64,000 bases of DNA, taken from contig CALUPV010000004.1 of NCBI GenBank assembly GCA_944322745.1, positions 62,001-126,000 on the forward strand, written 5' to 3'. The position numbers and the translations under genes are program-made. The notes beneath the pieces are model-generated. The model made no database searches. It was not told where the DNA came from and saw nothing but the letters and a program-made list of their open reading frames with translations. Within the stretch, counting starts at the first letter, position 1, and the number at the start of each line of letters is the position of its first letter. The stretch is from Candidatus Gastranaerophilales bacterium. Its GTDB lineage: Bacteria > Cyanobacteriota > Vampirovibrionia > Gastranaerophilales > Gastranaerophilaceae. Shown in pieces: positions 1 through 8,881 of the stretch.

Positions 1-673
1 CCTTTGCGTGTCCCCAATCACGTCGAACATCAAGGTTGCCAAGAGATAATTTATCCTGTTTGCCAAGCTTTATGCGAACAGCTGATTTAGTAATTTTCCT
101 TGTTACAAACTTATCTGGTCTTCTTTCTGATTCATGTGCAAAAGCGATTCCATTTACGATAAATATGCCTTGTTCTCTATAACTTTTTGTAAGCATATAT
201 GCATATGCTTTAGCACAAGCATATGGATTTATCGGTTTTATTTGAGATTGCTCATTTAAAACGCAATCTTCTATATTTCCAAAAATATCAGAAGTCAAAG
301 CTTGATATATCTTTACTTTACTCTGAATTCCAAAATTATAAACAACATTAATTAATCTTAAAACACCTAATGCATTTACATTTGTTGTATATTCTGAAAA
401 ATTTGAAGATAAACCAACGTGAGACTGTGCTGCAAGATTATATATTTCATCAGGATCAGACAGTTGAACAACCCTATACAAACTTGCTTCATCAGTCATA
501 TCACCATATAAAATGTGAAATCTAGGATTTTTTAAAACATTTTCTAGTCTTTCAAAAGAATTAAGCGAAGACATTCTAATCATACCATAGACTTCACAGC
601 CTTTTTCTAGTAATAACTCTGCTAAATAACTTCCGTCCTGACCTGTTACACCTGTAATTAAAACTTTTTTCAT
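1..673 (-). CDS. gmd: GDP-mannose 4,6-dehydratase (C-terminus beyond window)
   Basis: Short-chain dehydrogenase/reductase that makes GDP-4-keto-6-deoxymannose from GDP-mannose, the first step towards GDP-fucose, GDP-rhamnose or GDP-perosamine for surface glycans. The start is the ATG at 673; 224 codons are visible and the gene runs off the left edge. The N-terminus has the Rossmann signature ITGVTGQDGSYL (residues 6-17). YxxxK is at Y151/K155 and the family motif LDVRRDWGHAK closes the visible part. The usual Thr-x-Glu catalytic pair reads Thr127-Ser-Asp129, so the general-base Glu is Asp here. It is divergent from the first radical SAM gene across a gap of about 150 bp. It marks the left side as a nucleotide-sugar/glycan region. 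A related dehydratase acting on another GDP-sugar is possible. Confidence 0.9.
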   Translation of the reverse strand, partial: MKKVLITGVTGQDGSYLAELLLEKGCEVYGMIRMSSLNSFERLENVLKNPRFHILYGDMTDEASLYRVVQLSDPDEIYNLAAQSHVGLSSNFSEYTTNVNALGVLRLINVVYNFGIQSKVKIYQALTSDIFGNIEDCVLNEQSQIKPINPYACAKAYAYMLTKSYREQGIFIVNGIAFAHESERRPDKFVTRKITKSAVRIKLGKQDKLSLGNLDVRRDWGHAK

Positions 674-823
674 TAAACAAACACCCTATATATCTGACTA
701 ACATAAAACACTCGTAAAAAAAAATCAAGAATACTTCAGATTTATGATATTATATAAAATATAACAAAGTTATCATTTGTTTCTAATATCTACTAAATAA
801 TAACCACAAAAGAAGTAAATAAA

Positions 824-1810
824 ATGTCAGAAAAATATTGTTATAATCTTAGACATGGACTTAGTTTTCACCAAAAGAATATAAGATTCTGCACGACATT
901 GCAATTAGGTGAGATTATATCAATTTATGAGGAAAAACCAAAAGAACTCGCTTTAAAGATTCAAGAAACAAGAAGAATAATAAAAAAAAATTTAGATAAT
1001 AAAATCATTCCAAATGGATGTGAAAATTGCAGATATAGAATACAAGAATGTTATGAAACAGAAAAAATTAAACGTATAGATTTATATTACTGGTATCACT
1101 GCAATTGCGGTTGCTTTTATTGTTCATACAGAGATGAAACAAAAGGTGAATTCTCCGATAAAATAAAAGAAGGTAATCCTGTTATATACAAAACTATTGA
1201 AGAATTATACAGATTAGATGAAATTGATAAAAATAATTTATTTGTGAATTTTGGAGGAGGAGAACTCGGAGTTCTTAAAGAATTTCCCAAACTAATAAAT
1301 TTATTTTTAAAAAATAATGTAGAAAGTATATGGTGTGAAACATCCGGAATAAGATATTCCAAAGAGCTTGCAAAAGCTTTGGAAAAAGGTAAGGCAGGGT
1401 TATCAATCGCTATATGTAGCGGTTCACCTGAAACTTACAAAAAAATAAAAAAGAGAGATAAATATACACAAGTTTTGAATAATTTAAAGAAATATATTAA
1501 TGCAGCAAGTAAATGTAAAACAAACCCAAATAATGCATCTAGAGTCATTTCTAAATATATTATTTTACAAGGATTTAATAATAACGTTAATGAAATAGAT
1601 AAATGGCTTATCGACTCAATGAATATCGGAATAAAACAAGTTGAAATTAGTATGGAATTTTGTTGGGGAATTCACACTAAAAAAGGTGAAAAGGTCGAAG
1701 ACTATAATTATGAACTATTTGAATATACGGAAAAAAGATGCAAACAATTAGGATTAGCATTGAAAAAAAATGAAACTTCTTTAGCCATAATGAAAGAAGG
1801 AATATATTAA
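824..1810 (+). CDS. Radical SAM protein, Cys-rich N-terminal family (array member 1)
   Basis: 328-residue radical SAM enzyme of unknown substrate. The SAM-cluster motif CxxxCxxC is C93/C97/C100, and the SAM-binding GGGE is at residues 144-147. In front of the core are C6, C23 and a CENC at 66-69, which could hold an auxiliary Fe-S cluster. The strand after the core reads KYIILQGFNNN, matching the KYIIIPGIND segment of the other copies. This copy replaces the usual SVDxGT motif with AICSGS, so it is one of the more divergent members. The ATG has an AGAAG ribosome-binding site. It is followed after 2 bp by the ketopantoate-reductase-like gene, suggesting one operon and perhaps consecutive reactions. 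Confidence 0.85.
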   Translation: MSEKYCYNLRHGLSFHQKNIRFCTTLQLGEIISIYEEKPKELALKIQETRRIIKKNLDNKIIPNGCENCRYRIQECYETEKIKRIDLYYWYHCNCGCFYCSYRDETKGEFSDKIKEGNPVIYKTIEELYRLDEIDKNNLFVNFGGGELGVLKEFPKLINLFLKNNVESIWCETSGIRYSKELAKALEKGKAGLSIAICSGSPETYKKIKKRDKYTQVLNNLKKYINAASKCKTNPNNASRVISKYIILQGFNNNVNEIDKWLIDSMNIGIKQVEISMEFCWGIHTKKGEKVEDYNYELFEYTEKRCKQLGLALKKNETSLAIMKEGIY

Positions 1811-1812
1811 AA

Positions 1813-2796
1813 ATGTTTCTTTTTCATAAACAGAAGAAAATAAAATATTTAATAATTGGAGCCGGATCTACTGGCGCTACTTTTGCGTGTTTCCTAAATT
1901 CTGCCCAAAAAGATGTTACATTAATTTCAAAATATGATAACATTGTTCAAAATGCAAAACAAAAAAAAGGAATAAAACTTATTTCTTCGGTAAAAGGGGA
2001 ACAAATTTATAATATTAAAATAAAAACAGAAAAGGAATATAATGAAAAAGCAGATGTTATAATACTTTGTATCAGAACTCCTGACATACTTACCGCAACA
2101 TCAATAATAAAAAAAGCATCACATAAAAAAACAATAATTACTTCCATCGCAAACGGGTTTGGAATTGGTTATGCACTTCACAAAAGATTCCCAGAAAATC
2201 TAATTTTAGATTCAAATTTTGTAGGGAAATGCAGATGGTATGACAGACAGAATATCGAATATTTACAACAAAGAGAATATTGCGAATTTAATTTTGCTGA
2301 TAAATATAATCAAATAGATAAGAAAATACTTACGCAGATAAAAGAAGATTTTACACAAGCCGGTATGAATACAACATTAATGAGTTCCGATCAGTTTAAC
2401 AAAATTGCATTTGAACGTTTAATTACACGTTCTCCGTTTGAAGCCACCTGTATATACTATAATATTTGCGCTCACGATTTCGTTGACGATAAAGAAGAAA
2501 CCTTTAAAAAATTATGTGAAGAATTAATAATTCTGGCTAAAGCGATGAACATTAATATCAGCGACAATTTTTTAAAAGAATATTATTTAAATTTTGAGAA
2601 ATATAAAGAACGAGATGATGCTAATGTATATTCTTCAATATTAAATGATATGAAAATAGGACAAAATTCGGAAATAGACTTTTTATTCTTTATTGTTATT
2701 GAACTTGCAACAGAATATAATGTTATTTTACCAACATATTTTAAAATTGCAGAAAAATTTAAAGAATATAAGACAATAAATAATTTTTATATTTAA
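1813..2796 (+). CDS. Ketopantoate reductase-like (ApbA/PanE family) oxidoreductase
   Basis: 327-residue NAD(P)-dependent reductase of the ApbA/PanE family. The N-terminal Rossmann motif GAGSTG is at residues 16-21. An ANG motif (113-115) stands where the family has its conserved Asn-Gly. The C-terminal domain carries the family's SSILNDMKxGxxSEID pattern (274-289). The catalytic Lys is present at K197, but the family's next conserved Asn (four residues on in PanE) is Glu201. Pantoate synthesis is therefore not assured and another 2-keto acid or keto sugar may be the substrate. The ORF starts 2 bp after the first radical SAM gene with no strong ribosome-binding site, implying coupling. The N-terminal stub (MFLFHKQKK) resembles the hydrophobic-basic stubs of other cluster proteins. 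Confidence 0.8.
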   Translation: MFLFHKQKKIKYLIIGAGSTGATFACFLNSAQKDVTLISKYDNIVQNAKQKKGIKLISSVKGEQIYNIKIKTEKEYNEKADVIILCIRTPDILTATSIIKKASHKKTIITSIANGFGIGYALHKRFPENLILDSNFVGKCRWYDRQNIEYLQQREYCEFNFADKYNQIDKKILTQIKEDFTQAGMNTTLMSSDQFNKIAFERLITRSPFEATCIYYNICAHDFVDDKEETFKKLCEELIILAKAMNINISDNFLKEYYLNFEKYKERDDANVYSSILNDMKIGQNSEIDFLFFIVIELATEYNVILPTYFKIAEKFKEYKTINNFYI

Positions 2797-2842
2797 TTCA
2801 CTTTTTTAAAGAATAATTATAAATAAATCTATAAAAAAACTT

Positions 2843-3868
2843 CTACTTATTTTCACAATAATCCCGTGCGAACAAGCAATTTGCACAAATATCATAATCA
2901 ATATTATTTTCTTTTGATTTATTAACAAAATAATTATTTAATGTATTTATCTTGTACATCAACTCGGAATTATATCCATTTTCAATAACTCTATCATCTA
3001 GATTAATTTCAAGCTTTTTTACACCGATTTCTTTTGATTTCAAAATCCACTTTTCAATTTCTGATTCTAAATCATTTATCTCAGGAACAATCACATATTT
3101 TGAAACAATTTGTGACTTATTTTTTGCAATTTGTAAATACCTTTTGAGATTTTCATATATCAATTCATAACTCTCAACACCTTTAACTTTTTTATGTATT
3201 TCTTTTGTACCTGCATCAACAGACACAGTCAAGTCAACAACCCCCATATTTAATCCTCGGGCAATTTGTTCTGAATATCTTATAACATTAGAATATATCT
3301 TAATTTGCTTTATTCCAAAGTCTAATAACAATTTCAACGCATCTTCAAAATATTGATAAACAGTTGGTTCTCCGCCTGCAAATCCAATAGCGGTATTCTG
3401 TGTTATTAATTTCTTACTTATTAAAATATTGATAATAGGTATAATATTATAAGAATCAGAAATTCCAACAGAAGATTTAACACGCCCATCTTCTTGCACA
3501 ATAGATGTACGCCAAGAATTGCAATATATACATCTTGAATTACACAAACAATAATCAGAAAACTGTATAAAATCTATCTTTAGTGAATCTGCTTCATCAA
3601 CTTCTTTTATTAGATGACACCCTTCACACTCAGCCGGGAAAATGCCTTTTCTTACATTTTTTCTCACTTTTTCAATTTTTTTTAATAAATCCTTTATATC
3701 TATATTCCCGTTAAAATTCTTATATATGATGGGATATTTTCTCTGTTGCGAAGGATTACCATTCGAACAAAAAGCTACATTTTGACCAAAGAAATATAAC
3801 TGTTTGTACTTAAATTGGCAATTTCTATTATTTTTATTTTTAAACATTCGTCTTAATAATTGAATCAT
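2843..3868 (-). CDS. Radical SAM protein, Cys-rich N-terminal family (array member 2)
   Basis: 341 residues. CxxxCxxC at C109/C113/C116 and a canonical GGEP at 165-168. CEGC is at 81-84, and earlier cysteines are at 17 and 34. It keeps SVDAGT followed by the HKKVKGV segment. The start has an extra hydrophobic-basic stub (MIQLLRRMFKNKNN) before the family domain, similar to the TPR proteins and to the copy at 24.4 kb; it could be an amphipathic membrane or partner contact. The C-terminus ends with a short Cys pair region (CANCLFARDYC) not seen in the other members, possibly a remnant of a second cluster site. It is convergent with the ketopantoate-reductase-like gene and divergent from the small TPR gene. 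Confidence 0.85.
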   Translation of the reverse strand: MIQLLRRMFKNKNNRNCQFKYKQLYFFGQNVAFCSNGNPSQQRKYPIIYKNFNGNIDIKDLLKKIEKVRKNVRKGIFPAECEGCHLIKEVDEADSLKIDFIQFSDYCLCNSRCIYCNSWRTSIVQEDGRVKSSVGISDSYNIIPIINILISKKLITQNTAIGFAGGEPTVYQYFEDALKLLLDFGIKQIKIYSNVIRYSEQIARGLNMGVVDLTVSVDAGTKEIHKKVKGVESYELIYENLKRYLQIAKNKSQIVSKYVIVPEINDLESEIEKWILKSKEIGVKKLEINLDDRVIENGYNSELMYKINTLNNYFVNKSKENNIDYDICANCLFARDYCENK

Positions 3869-4005
3869 ATAGCAATCTGTCCTTGTTGAGTACTGACATT
3901 AAATTTTATCAGAAAACTTAAATAAAAACATTAGAATTAATAAAACAAATAATAAAAAGGTTCTTTTCATTTGAAAAAACAAATCAGATATTGTAAAATT
4001 TATCT

Positions 4006-4302
4006 ATGCAAAATTTATTGAACAAAATATTTAATAGAAAGAATAAAAATCATATCTACTACGCACTAGAAGGTGAAGTAGAAAGAAAACTTGGGAACTA
4101 CAATAAATCACTTAGATACTTCAACATGGCAATAAACAAAGATCCAAAAAACGATATGTACTATATTTCCCGAGCTTTATCATACAAAGAACTTGGCAAA
4201 TATAAAGAAGCTCTTAAAGATATAAATGAAGCACTTAAAATAAATCCAGATATAGAAAAGGCTGTTTCAATAAAAAATGAACTGATTAGTTTATTAAAAT
4301 AA
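4006..4302 (+). CDS. Small TPR-repeat protein
   Basis: 98 residues made of about two tetratricopeptide repeats (from residue 19: ALEGEVERKLGNYNKSLRYF, then ALSYKELGKYKEALKDINEAL). It is a protein-protein interaction module with no catalytic residues. The N-terminus is a hydrophobic-basic stub (MQNLLNKIFNRKNKN). A clear paralogue lies at 8605-8874 in the same arrangement: divergent from one radical SAM gene and convergent with the next. No signal peptide is visible, so it probably stays in the cytoplasm or on the inner face of the membrane. It might scaffold the radical SAM enzymes; that is inference from position only. Confidence 0.8.
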   Translation: MQNLLNKIFNRKNKNHIYYALEGEVERKLGNYNKSLRYFNMAINKDPKNDMYYISRALSYKELGKYKEALKDINEALKINPDIEKAVSIKNELISLLK

Positions 4303-4314
4303 TCATATTACTTT

Positions 4315-5280
4315 CTACAAAATAGCCCTTAAATAATCTTCGCTTTGAGATTCATATGAAATTTGAATTCCGGAATTTTTAATACATAAAACAGTTTCTT
4401 TTATTGAAATTGTCGGAGTAAAATCTTTATGTTTATAAAACCATATATATTCAACAGCCAACTCGATATTTTTACAACCTACTTTTTTACATTTTTCTAT
4501 GAATGATTTTGCTTCCTTTAAATTGTCATTAATACCAGGAATAATTATATATTTAATTGAAACAAATGACGATTTATTCCTTGATGAATCTATAATATAT
4601 TTCTTTATATTTTTCCAAGTTTGTTTATATGTTTTAACTCTTTTTATTTTTTCAAACGTAGTTTTTGTTCCGGAATCAACAGAAATTTTCAAAACACACT
4701 TACCGGATTTTAGAGCACCTTTTATTGTATTAGAATAAAACATTCCAGAACTTAAAATTTCAAGTTTACAATCAAGTAATAATGCCAAATACAAAATATA
4801 TTCTAATTCTCCATCAGGGTATTCACAACATTCACCACCTGCAACTGTGATTGTACAACCTTCTTTTATCATATTTTTAGAATATAAATCATATAAAACA
4901 GGTAATATATCATACACCTCGCGAGTATTTAACTCTTGCTTAGTTTGATTACTAGTAGTAACTAAAGAACAATATACGCAATCACAAGAACATTTCGTTC
5001 TATTAGTAATTATTATTCTATTTATTCGAGAAGTTTCATCCCACTCCTTTTCTTGAACTTTATGACATCCTATACAACTGGGAGGAATATTCCCTGATTT
5101 AAATTGTTGAATATATTGTTCTCGCTTTTTTAAATACTCTTCCAGATAAAACGCTTTCCCATCAAAGTCAGAAAGAAAATGAGATTGATAATCATGAACA
5201 GGAGAACAACAACACGGAATAACCGCAGACTGCGCAAATACAATTTCATTTAAAAGATATTCACAACACTGAAATTTCAT
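4315..5280 (-). CDS. Radical SAM protein, MKFxCC subgroup (array member 3)
   Basis: 321 residues, beginning MKFQCC as in three other copies. Cysteines: C5-C6, C23-C25, CIGC at 69-72, then the radical SAM motif C97/C101/C104 within KCSCDCVYC. The SAM-binding motif is GGECCEYP (from 148), with Cys rather than Pro after GGE. SVDSGT and KRVKTYKQTWKNIKKYI follow, then KYIIIPGIND. It is the last gene of a three-gene reverse operon: its ATG shares one base with the stop of the gene at 5280-6305 (TAATG), a translational-coupling arrangement. Substrate unknown. Confidence 0.87.
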   Translation of the reverse strand: MKFQCCEYLLNEIVFAQSAVIPCCCSPVHDYQSHFLSDFDGKAFYLEEYLKKREQYIQQFKSGNIPPSCIGCHKVQEKEWDETSRINRIIITNRTKCSCDCVYCSLVTTSNQTKQELNTREVYDILPVLYDLYSKNMIKEGCTITVAGGECCEYPDGELEYILYLALLLDCKLEILSSGMFYSNTIKGALKSGKCVLKISVDSGTKTTFEKIKRVKTYKQTWKNIKKYIIDSSRNKSSFVSIKYIIIPGINDNLKEAKSFIEKCKKVGCKNIELAVEYIWFYKHKDFTPTISIKETVLCIKNSGIQISYESQSEDYLRAIL

Positions 5281-6305
5281 TAATCTCCAATCTGACCAAT
5301 TTGATACTTATTTTTTACAAAGTCCCACAACCAATCTTTTTCAACACCCTCAAAATCTATTTTTATATCCGTATCGTTATATAATTTATCAAAAAAATAA
5401 TTTATAATTTCTGATACAGAATCATGTAATTTCACATTATATTTATTCTCCGATATCCACGAATGTTCAACATCTATACGTACATATCTGCATTTTACCT
5501 GTCTGCATTTTTTTATAAAAGCATCTACTTCAGAAATTGTATCATTAATTCCCGGAATAATTATATATTTTAATTCTACACGAGTATAATTTGCTTTATA
5601 TTTACTTGTTACATTTATATATTTCTTTATATTTTTCCAAACTCTGTCATATTTTTCAACTCTTTTAATTTTATTAAATACTGCTCTGGTTCCTGAATCT
5701 ACAGAAATTTTTAAGACAGAGTTCTTTATCTTTAGTACACTTTCAATTTCTTTTGAATAATTAACACCGGAACTTAGCATTAAAATAGAACAATCATTGC
5801 TAAGCGCATAATATAACAACCAAGCAAGTTCAGATTTCGGATATTCGCTGCATTCACCACCACAAATTAAGAACCGACAACCTTTTTCAATTAGATTTTC
5901 ATTTCTTAATTCTAATAAAATCGGCTTTATATCATATACTTTTTTAGAATTAATAATTTCTTTTCTTTTTTTATCATCGCCTGTAGATGGTTCACAATAT
6001 ATACAACTAAAAGAACAATATGCTCTATTAGATATAACCAAATTATTTAATTTAAAAGAATCATTTTCGGAGATTATCTCAGAATATAAAGTACAACCAT
6101 CATAACAAGGAGGTTTTTCACCTTTTTTAAACAATTCAATATAAGCTTCTCTTATAGATAAATACTTTCTAATCCCTTCCAAATCCCCTTCATAACGTTC
6201 TGAAAAAAGATTATTTCTCTCAATAGAGAATGAACAACAAGGTCTAACTTTGTCATTATAAAATGCTATTTGATGCAGTAAAAAATCACAACATTTAAAT
6301 TTCAT
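5280..6305 (-). CDS. Radical SAM protein, MKFxCC subgroup (array member 4)
   Basis: 341 residues beginning MKFKCC. The auxiliary pair is CYDGC (C67/C71), one residue wider than the CxxC of its relatives. The core cluster is C97/C101/C104 (YCSFSCIYC) and the SAM motif is GGECSEYP. It keeps SVDSGT and KYIIIPGIND. The start overlaps the end of the upstream gene by 11 bases and the stop overlaps the next start by one base, so members 3, 4 and 5 are read as one unit. Similarity to members 3, 6 and 11 along the whole length indicates tandem duplication followed by divergence. Confidence 0.87.
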   Translation of the reverse strand: MKFKCCDFLLHQIAFYNDKVRPCCSFSIERNNLFSERYEGDLEGIRKYLSIREAYIELFKKGEKPPCYDGCTLYSEIISENDSFKLNNLVISNRAYCSFSCIYCEPSTGDDKKRKEIINSKKVYDIKPILLELRNENLIEKGCRFLICGGECSEYPKSELAWLLYYALSNDCSILMLSSGVNYSKEIESVLKIKNSVLKISVDSGTRAVFNKIKRVEKYDRVWKNIKKYINVTSKYKANYTRVELKYIIIPGINDTISEVDAFIKKCRQVKCRYVRIDVEHSWISENKYNVKLHDSVSEIINYFFDKLYNDTDIKIDFEGVEKDWLWDFVKNKYQIGQIGD

Positions 6306-7344
6306 TTCGCCTCAAAAAAATTTCTAAATTATAGAATTTGATTATATTCAATATTCTACTTATAAAACTAACTTTTTTTAACTTATAAAACTCTTGATTT
6401 ATATTGGCATTATCAAATTTCTTTATTTTTGGAGAATTGATAATACTAATAAACGAATTGTAATCAGGATGTTTTGGAGACAATACATTATACCTGTCAT
6501 ATTTTTTCAAAAAGGCAGTAGACTCGTTATTTTTACTTAACATCATAAAATCAACTACAGCACCTAATAATTTAGCTTTATATAAATAATCTAAAATTTC
6601 TTTATAGTTTAAAGAACAAACAACGAAGTTAAGTCTAAAATCATTTATTTTCCCATACTTTTTTAGATGAGAAATATATTCAAGATTTTCTAAAACATTA
6701 CCTAAGTTTCCGTTTCTTACGAGTTTATTGTATGTTTTTATATTCATAGATGGTAATGAAAATTTTATAGATTCAATCTTGTTTTCAATGCCAAGTTCTT
6801 GAATATTCTCTTTTGAAGCATATATACCATTAGAAACAATCTCAAATTTTATATCAGGATATTTTTCTGTAATATTTCTTACAAAATCCTTAGAGTGTTC
6901 ACTTACAAAGAGTTCACCAGTCATATTCAATCTGATAAATTTAGCATTTTGGAATAATGGTATAAGTTTTGTTTCCTCAATGATTTTCCATTTATTACAT
7001 TCATCTTGAGACATTTTTTTTACTTCATCATTACAAAAGACACACTTCGCAGTACAAGTATAATCATAACAAAGGCTAATCTCTGTAGGATAATCAGTAA
7101 TCAAGCTATAATTTATATTATCATTAAAACTTTTTAAACAAATATTTGTATTGCAATATTTATAACTACCGTCAAGAATACTCTCTCTCAGTCTTTGAGC
7201 TGCATTCCCATTCCATATCTCATCAAACGACTGTTCAAAAATATTGCCAAGACAATATGCATTATTCCACCATCTGCAACAACAATAACAGTTACCATCA
7301 ACATCTATTTCGAATTCTTCGAAAGGCTTTGAACAATAATACAT
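6295..7344 (-). CDS. Radical SAM protein with N-terminal SPASM/twitch-like module (array member 5)
   Basis: 349 residues of a different radical SAM type. Residues 1-70 look like a SPASM/twitch module: C4, IDVDGNCYCCC (C19, C21-C23), C31, then LGNIFEQSFDEIWN, C64 and C69. The core CxxxCxxC follows at C97/C101/C104 (CTAKCVFC). The SAM-binding position reads MTGELFV instead of GGEP. SPASM domains are usually C-terminal; here the Cys-rich module precedes the barrel. It is the first gene of the reverse operon with members 4 and 3. The closest relative in the window is at 8882-10003, sharing the same order of modules. Confidence 0.85.
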   Translation of the reverse strand: MYYCSKPFEEFEIDVDGNCYCCCRWWNNAYCLGNIFEQSFDEIWNGNAAQRLRESILDGSYKYCNTNICLKSFNDNINYSLITDYPTEISLCYDYTCTAKCVFCNDEVKKMSQDECNKWKIIEETKLIPLFQNAKFIRLNMTGELFVSEHSKDFVRNITEKYPDIKFEIVSNGIYASKENIQELGIENKIESIKFSLPSMNIKTYNKLVRNGNLGNVLENLEYISHLKKYGKINDFRLNFVVCSLNYKEILDYLYKAKLLGAVVDFMMLSKNNESTAFLKKYDRYNVLSPKHPDYNSFISIINSPKIKKFDNANINQEFYKLKKVSFISRILNIIKFYNLEIFLRRNEI

Positions 7345-7418
7345 TTAATCTTTCCACATCATATTGTATATTAATTCTTATTTATATAAAAATTATACAT
7401 GCCAATAACTATAAAAAC

Positions 7419-7454
7419 AAATAGTATTAGAATTAAATTTTTCTAATACTATTT
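7419..7454 (-). terminator. Predicted hairpin terminator
   Basis: Perfect 14-bp inverted repeat (7419-7432 with 7441-7454) around an 8-base loop, followed on the reverse strand by a T-rich stretch. It lies about 55 bases downstream of the stop of the radical SAM gene at 7509-8474, so it should separate that transcript from the operon at 7344-4315. The stem is AT-rich, so it may act with help. Confidence 0.6.
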
Positions 7455-7508
7455 ATAACTATTAAGAAACAAACGAAATAGAGTTTGTAAATAATTAACA
7501 AGAAACTA

Positions 7509-8474
7509 TTATTTTAATAATTGTTCTTCAAACCAATCATGCGCATCACCAAAGAATACTCCTTTTTGCTTTAATGATGCAAAATATTTTATAGTTTCTC
7601 TTAAGTCAGATGAAATTGGTTTATCTTTATTTTCACCATACCAATCATACTCAATTGCAATTTCGATATTTTTACAGCCTACATTAAAACATTTCTCAAT
7701 AAATGCCTTTGCTTCTTTCACATTGTCATTAATACCCGGGATTATAATATATTTAATTTGAACTCTTCCCTTTGGATTATTTTTTGTAGCATCTACATAT
7801 TTTTTCAAATTTTTCCACACTATATCGAAAGCTTTTACTCTTTTGATTTTTTCAAATGTTTCCTTTGTACCTGCATCAACAGAAACTTTTAATTCAGAAC
7901 TTGCAACAGATATTGTTTGTGCAACAGATTCATTATATGTAATTGCATTTGTTAGAATTACTATATGTGCTTCCGTAAGAAGACCAACATATGCAAGATA
8001 TTCAAGTTCTCCACCTTCAATTTCAGTTGGTTCTCCACCGCCAATAATATAAATACAATCTTTTAAAATTAGATTTTCGTCATATAATGCCTTTATAACT
8101 GGTCTTACATCATAACATTCCTGAGTATTTAACATTTTTTTTACATCTGGATTTCCTTTAGATTGTACGCAATAAAAGCAATCACAACTGCATTTTGTTC
8201 TGGATGAAATAGATATAAATTTGAAACCGATTTGTTCATCCCAATCTCTTTCTTCAACATAAGAACAATTTTGGCAAGGTGTAGGAATATTGCCATTTTT
8301 AAACATTTCCAAGTAATAAGAACGTCTCTTTTTATAATCTTCAAGATCTATGAGTTGTCCTTTATAATCATTCAAATACTGTAATTTATTGTCATATGGA
8401 GAACAACAAAAATTTATATTATCAGGATTAATTGCCAATTTATGTAAGAGAGCATCACAACATTTAAATTTCAT
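7509..8474 (-). CDS. Radical SAM protein, MKFxCC subgroup (array member 6)
   Basis: 321 residues beginning MKFKCC. Cysteines at 5-6 and 23-24, CQNC at 67-70 followed by VEERDWDE, then the SAM cluster motif C95/C99/C102. The SAM-binding motif is GGGEPTE (145-151), the canonical Pro form, unlike its relatives with GGEC. SVDAGTKETFEKIKRVK and KYIIIPGINDN are present. It has its own hairpin terminator downstream, and it is divergent from the second small TPR gene across 130 bp, so it is likely a single-gene transcript. Its best match in the window appears to be member 11 at 15.7 kb. Confidence 0.87.
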   Translation of the reverse strand: MKFKCCDALLHKLAINPDNINFCCSPYDNKLQYLNDYKGQLIDLEDYKKRRSYYLEMFKNGNIPTPCQNCSYVEERDWDEQIGFKFISISSRTKCSCDCFYCVQSKGNPDVKKMLNTQECYDVRPVIKALYDENLILKDCIYIIGGGEPTEIEGGELEYLAYVGLLTEAHIVILTNAITYNESVAQTISVASSELKVSVDAGTKETFEKIKRVKAFDIVWKNLKKYVDATKNNPKGRVQIKYIIIPGINDNVKEAKAFIEKCFNVGCKNIEIAIEYDWYGENKDKPISSDLRETIKYFASLKQKGVFFGDAHDWFEEQLLK

Positions 8475-8604
8475 AAAAATCCATCCTCAACTATATACTT
8501 TCAACAAAAATTTATCATATAATCGAAAAATTGTAAAATGGTATTTTTTCTTGATTTTATAAAAAAATTTGTTTAATATAAAGTAAAGATAAGAGGTAAG
8601 GTTT

Positions 8605-8874
8605 ATGTTTTTTTTAAACAGAAAAAAAGAAAAGAATGCACCACAATTAGCATTAGAAGGTGAAGTATTAAGAATAAAAGGAAAATATAAAGAGGCTTTG
8701 AAAAATTTCAATAAAGCAATTGAAATGGAGCCTGATAACGATATGTATTACGCTTCAAGAAGTAGAATAAAAAAAGAATTGAAAGATTTTGCCAGCGCAA
8801 AAGAGGATATAGAAAAAGCTATATCTCTTAAGCAAAGTGTTAACCTATATAAGAAAATAAAAGAATCAATATAA
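8605..8874 (+). CDS. Small TPR-repeat protein (second copy)
   Basis: 89 residues, paralogue of the protein at 4006-4302. Shared features are the stub ending in RKKEK, LALEGEVLRIKGKYKEALKN, a PDNDMYY link and a second repeat. Both have about two TPR motifs and nothing else. It is preceded by AAGAGGT as ribosome-binding site. As with the first copy, it points away from one radical SAM gene and towards another, here the SPASM/twitch type. The repeated gene order suggests a duplicated block rather than chance. Confidence 0.8.
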   Translation: MFFLNRKKEKNAPQLALEGEVLRIKGKYKEALKNFNKAIEMEPDNDMYYASRSRIKKELKDFASAKEDIEKAISLKQSVNLYKKIKESI

Positions 8875-8881
8875 ATTCTTT

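Noticed and set aside
1117-1362. Reverse-strand ORFs inside the radical SAM and other genes
   Set aside because: They are shadows of well-supported genes on the other strand, with no ribosome-binding site or recognisable domain.
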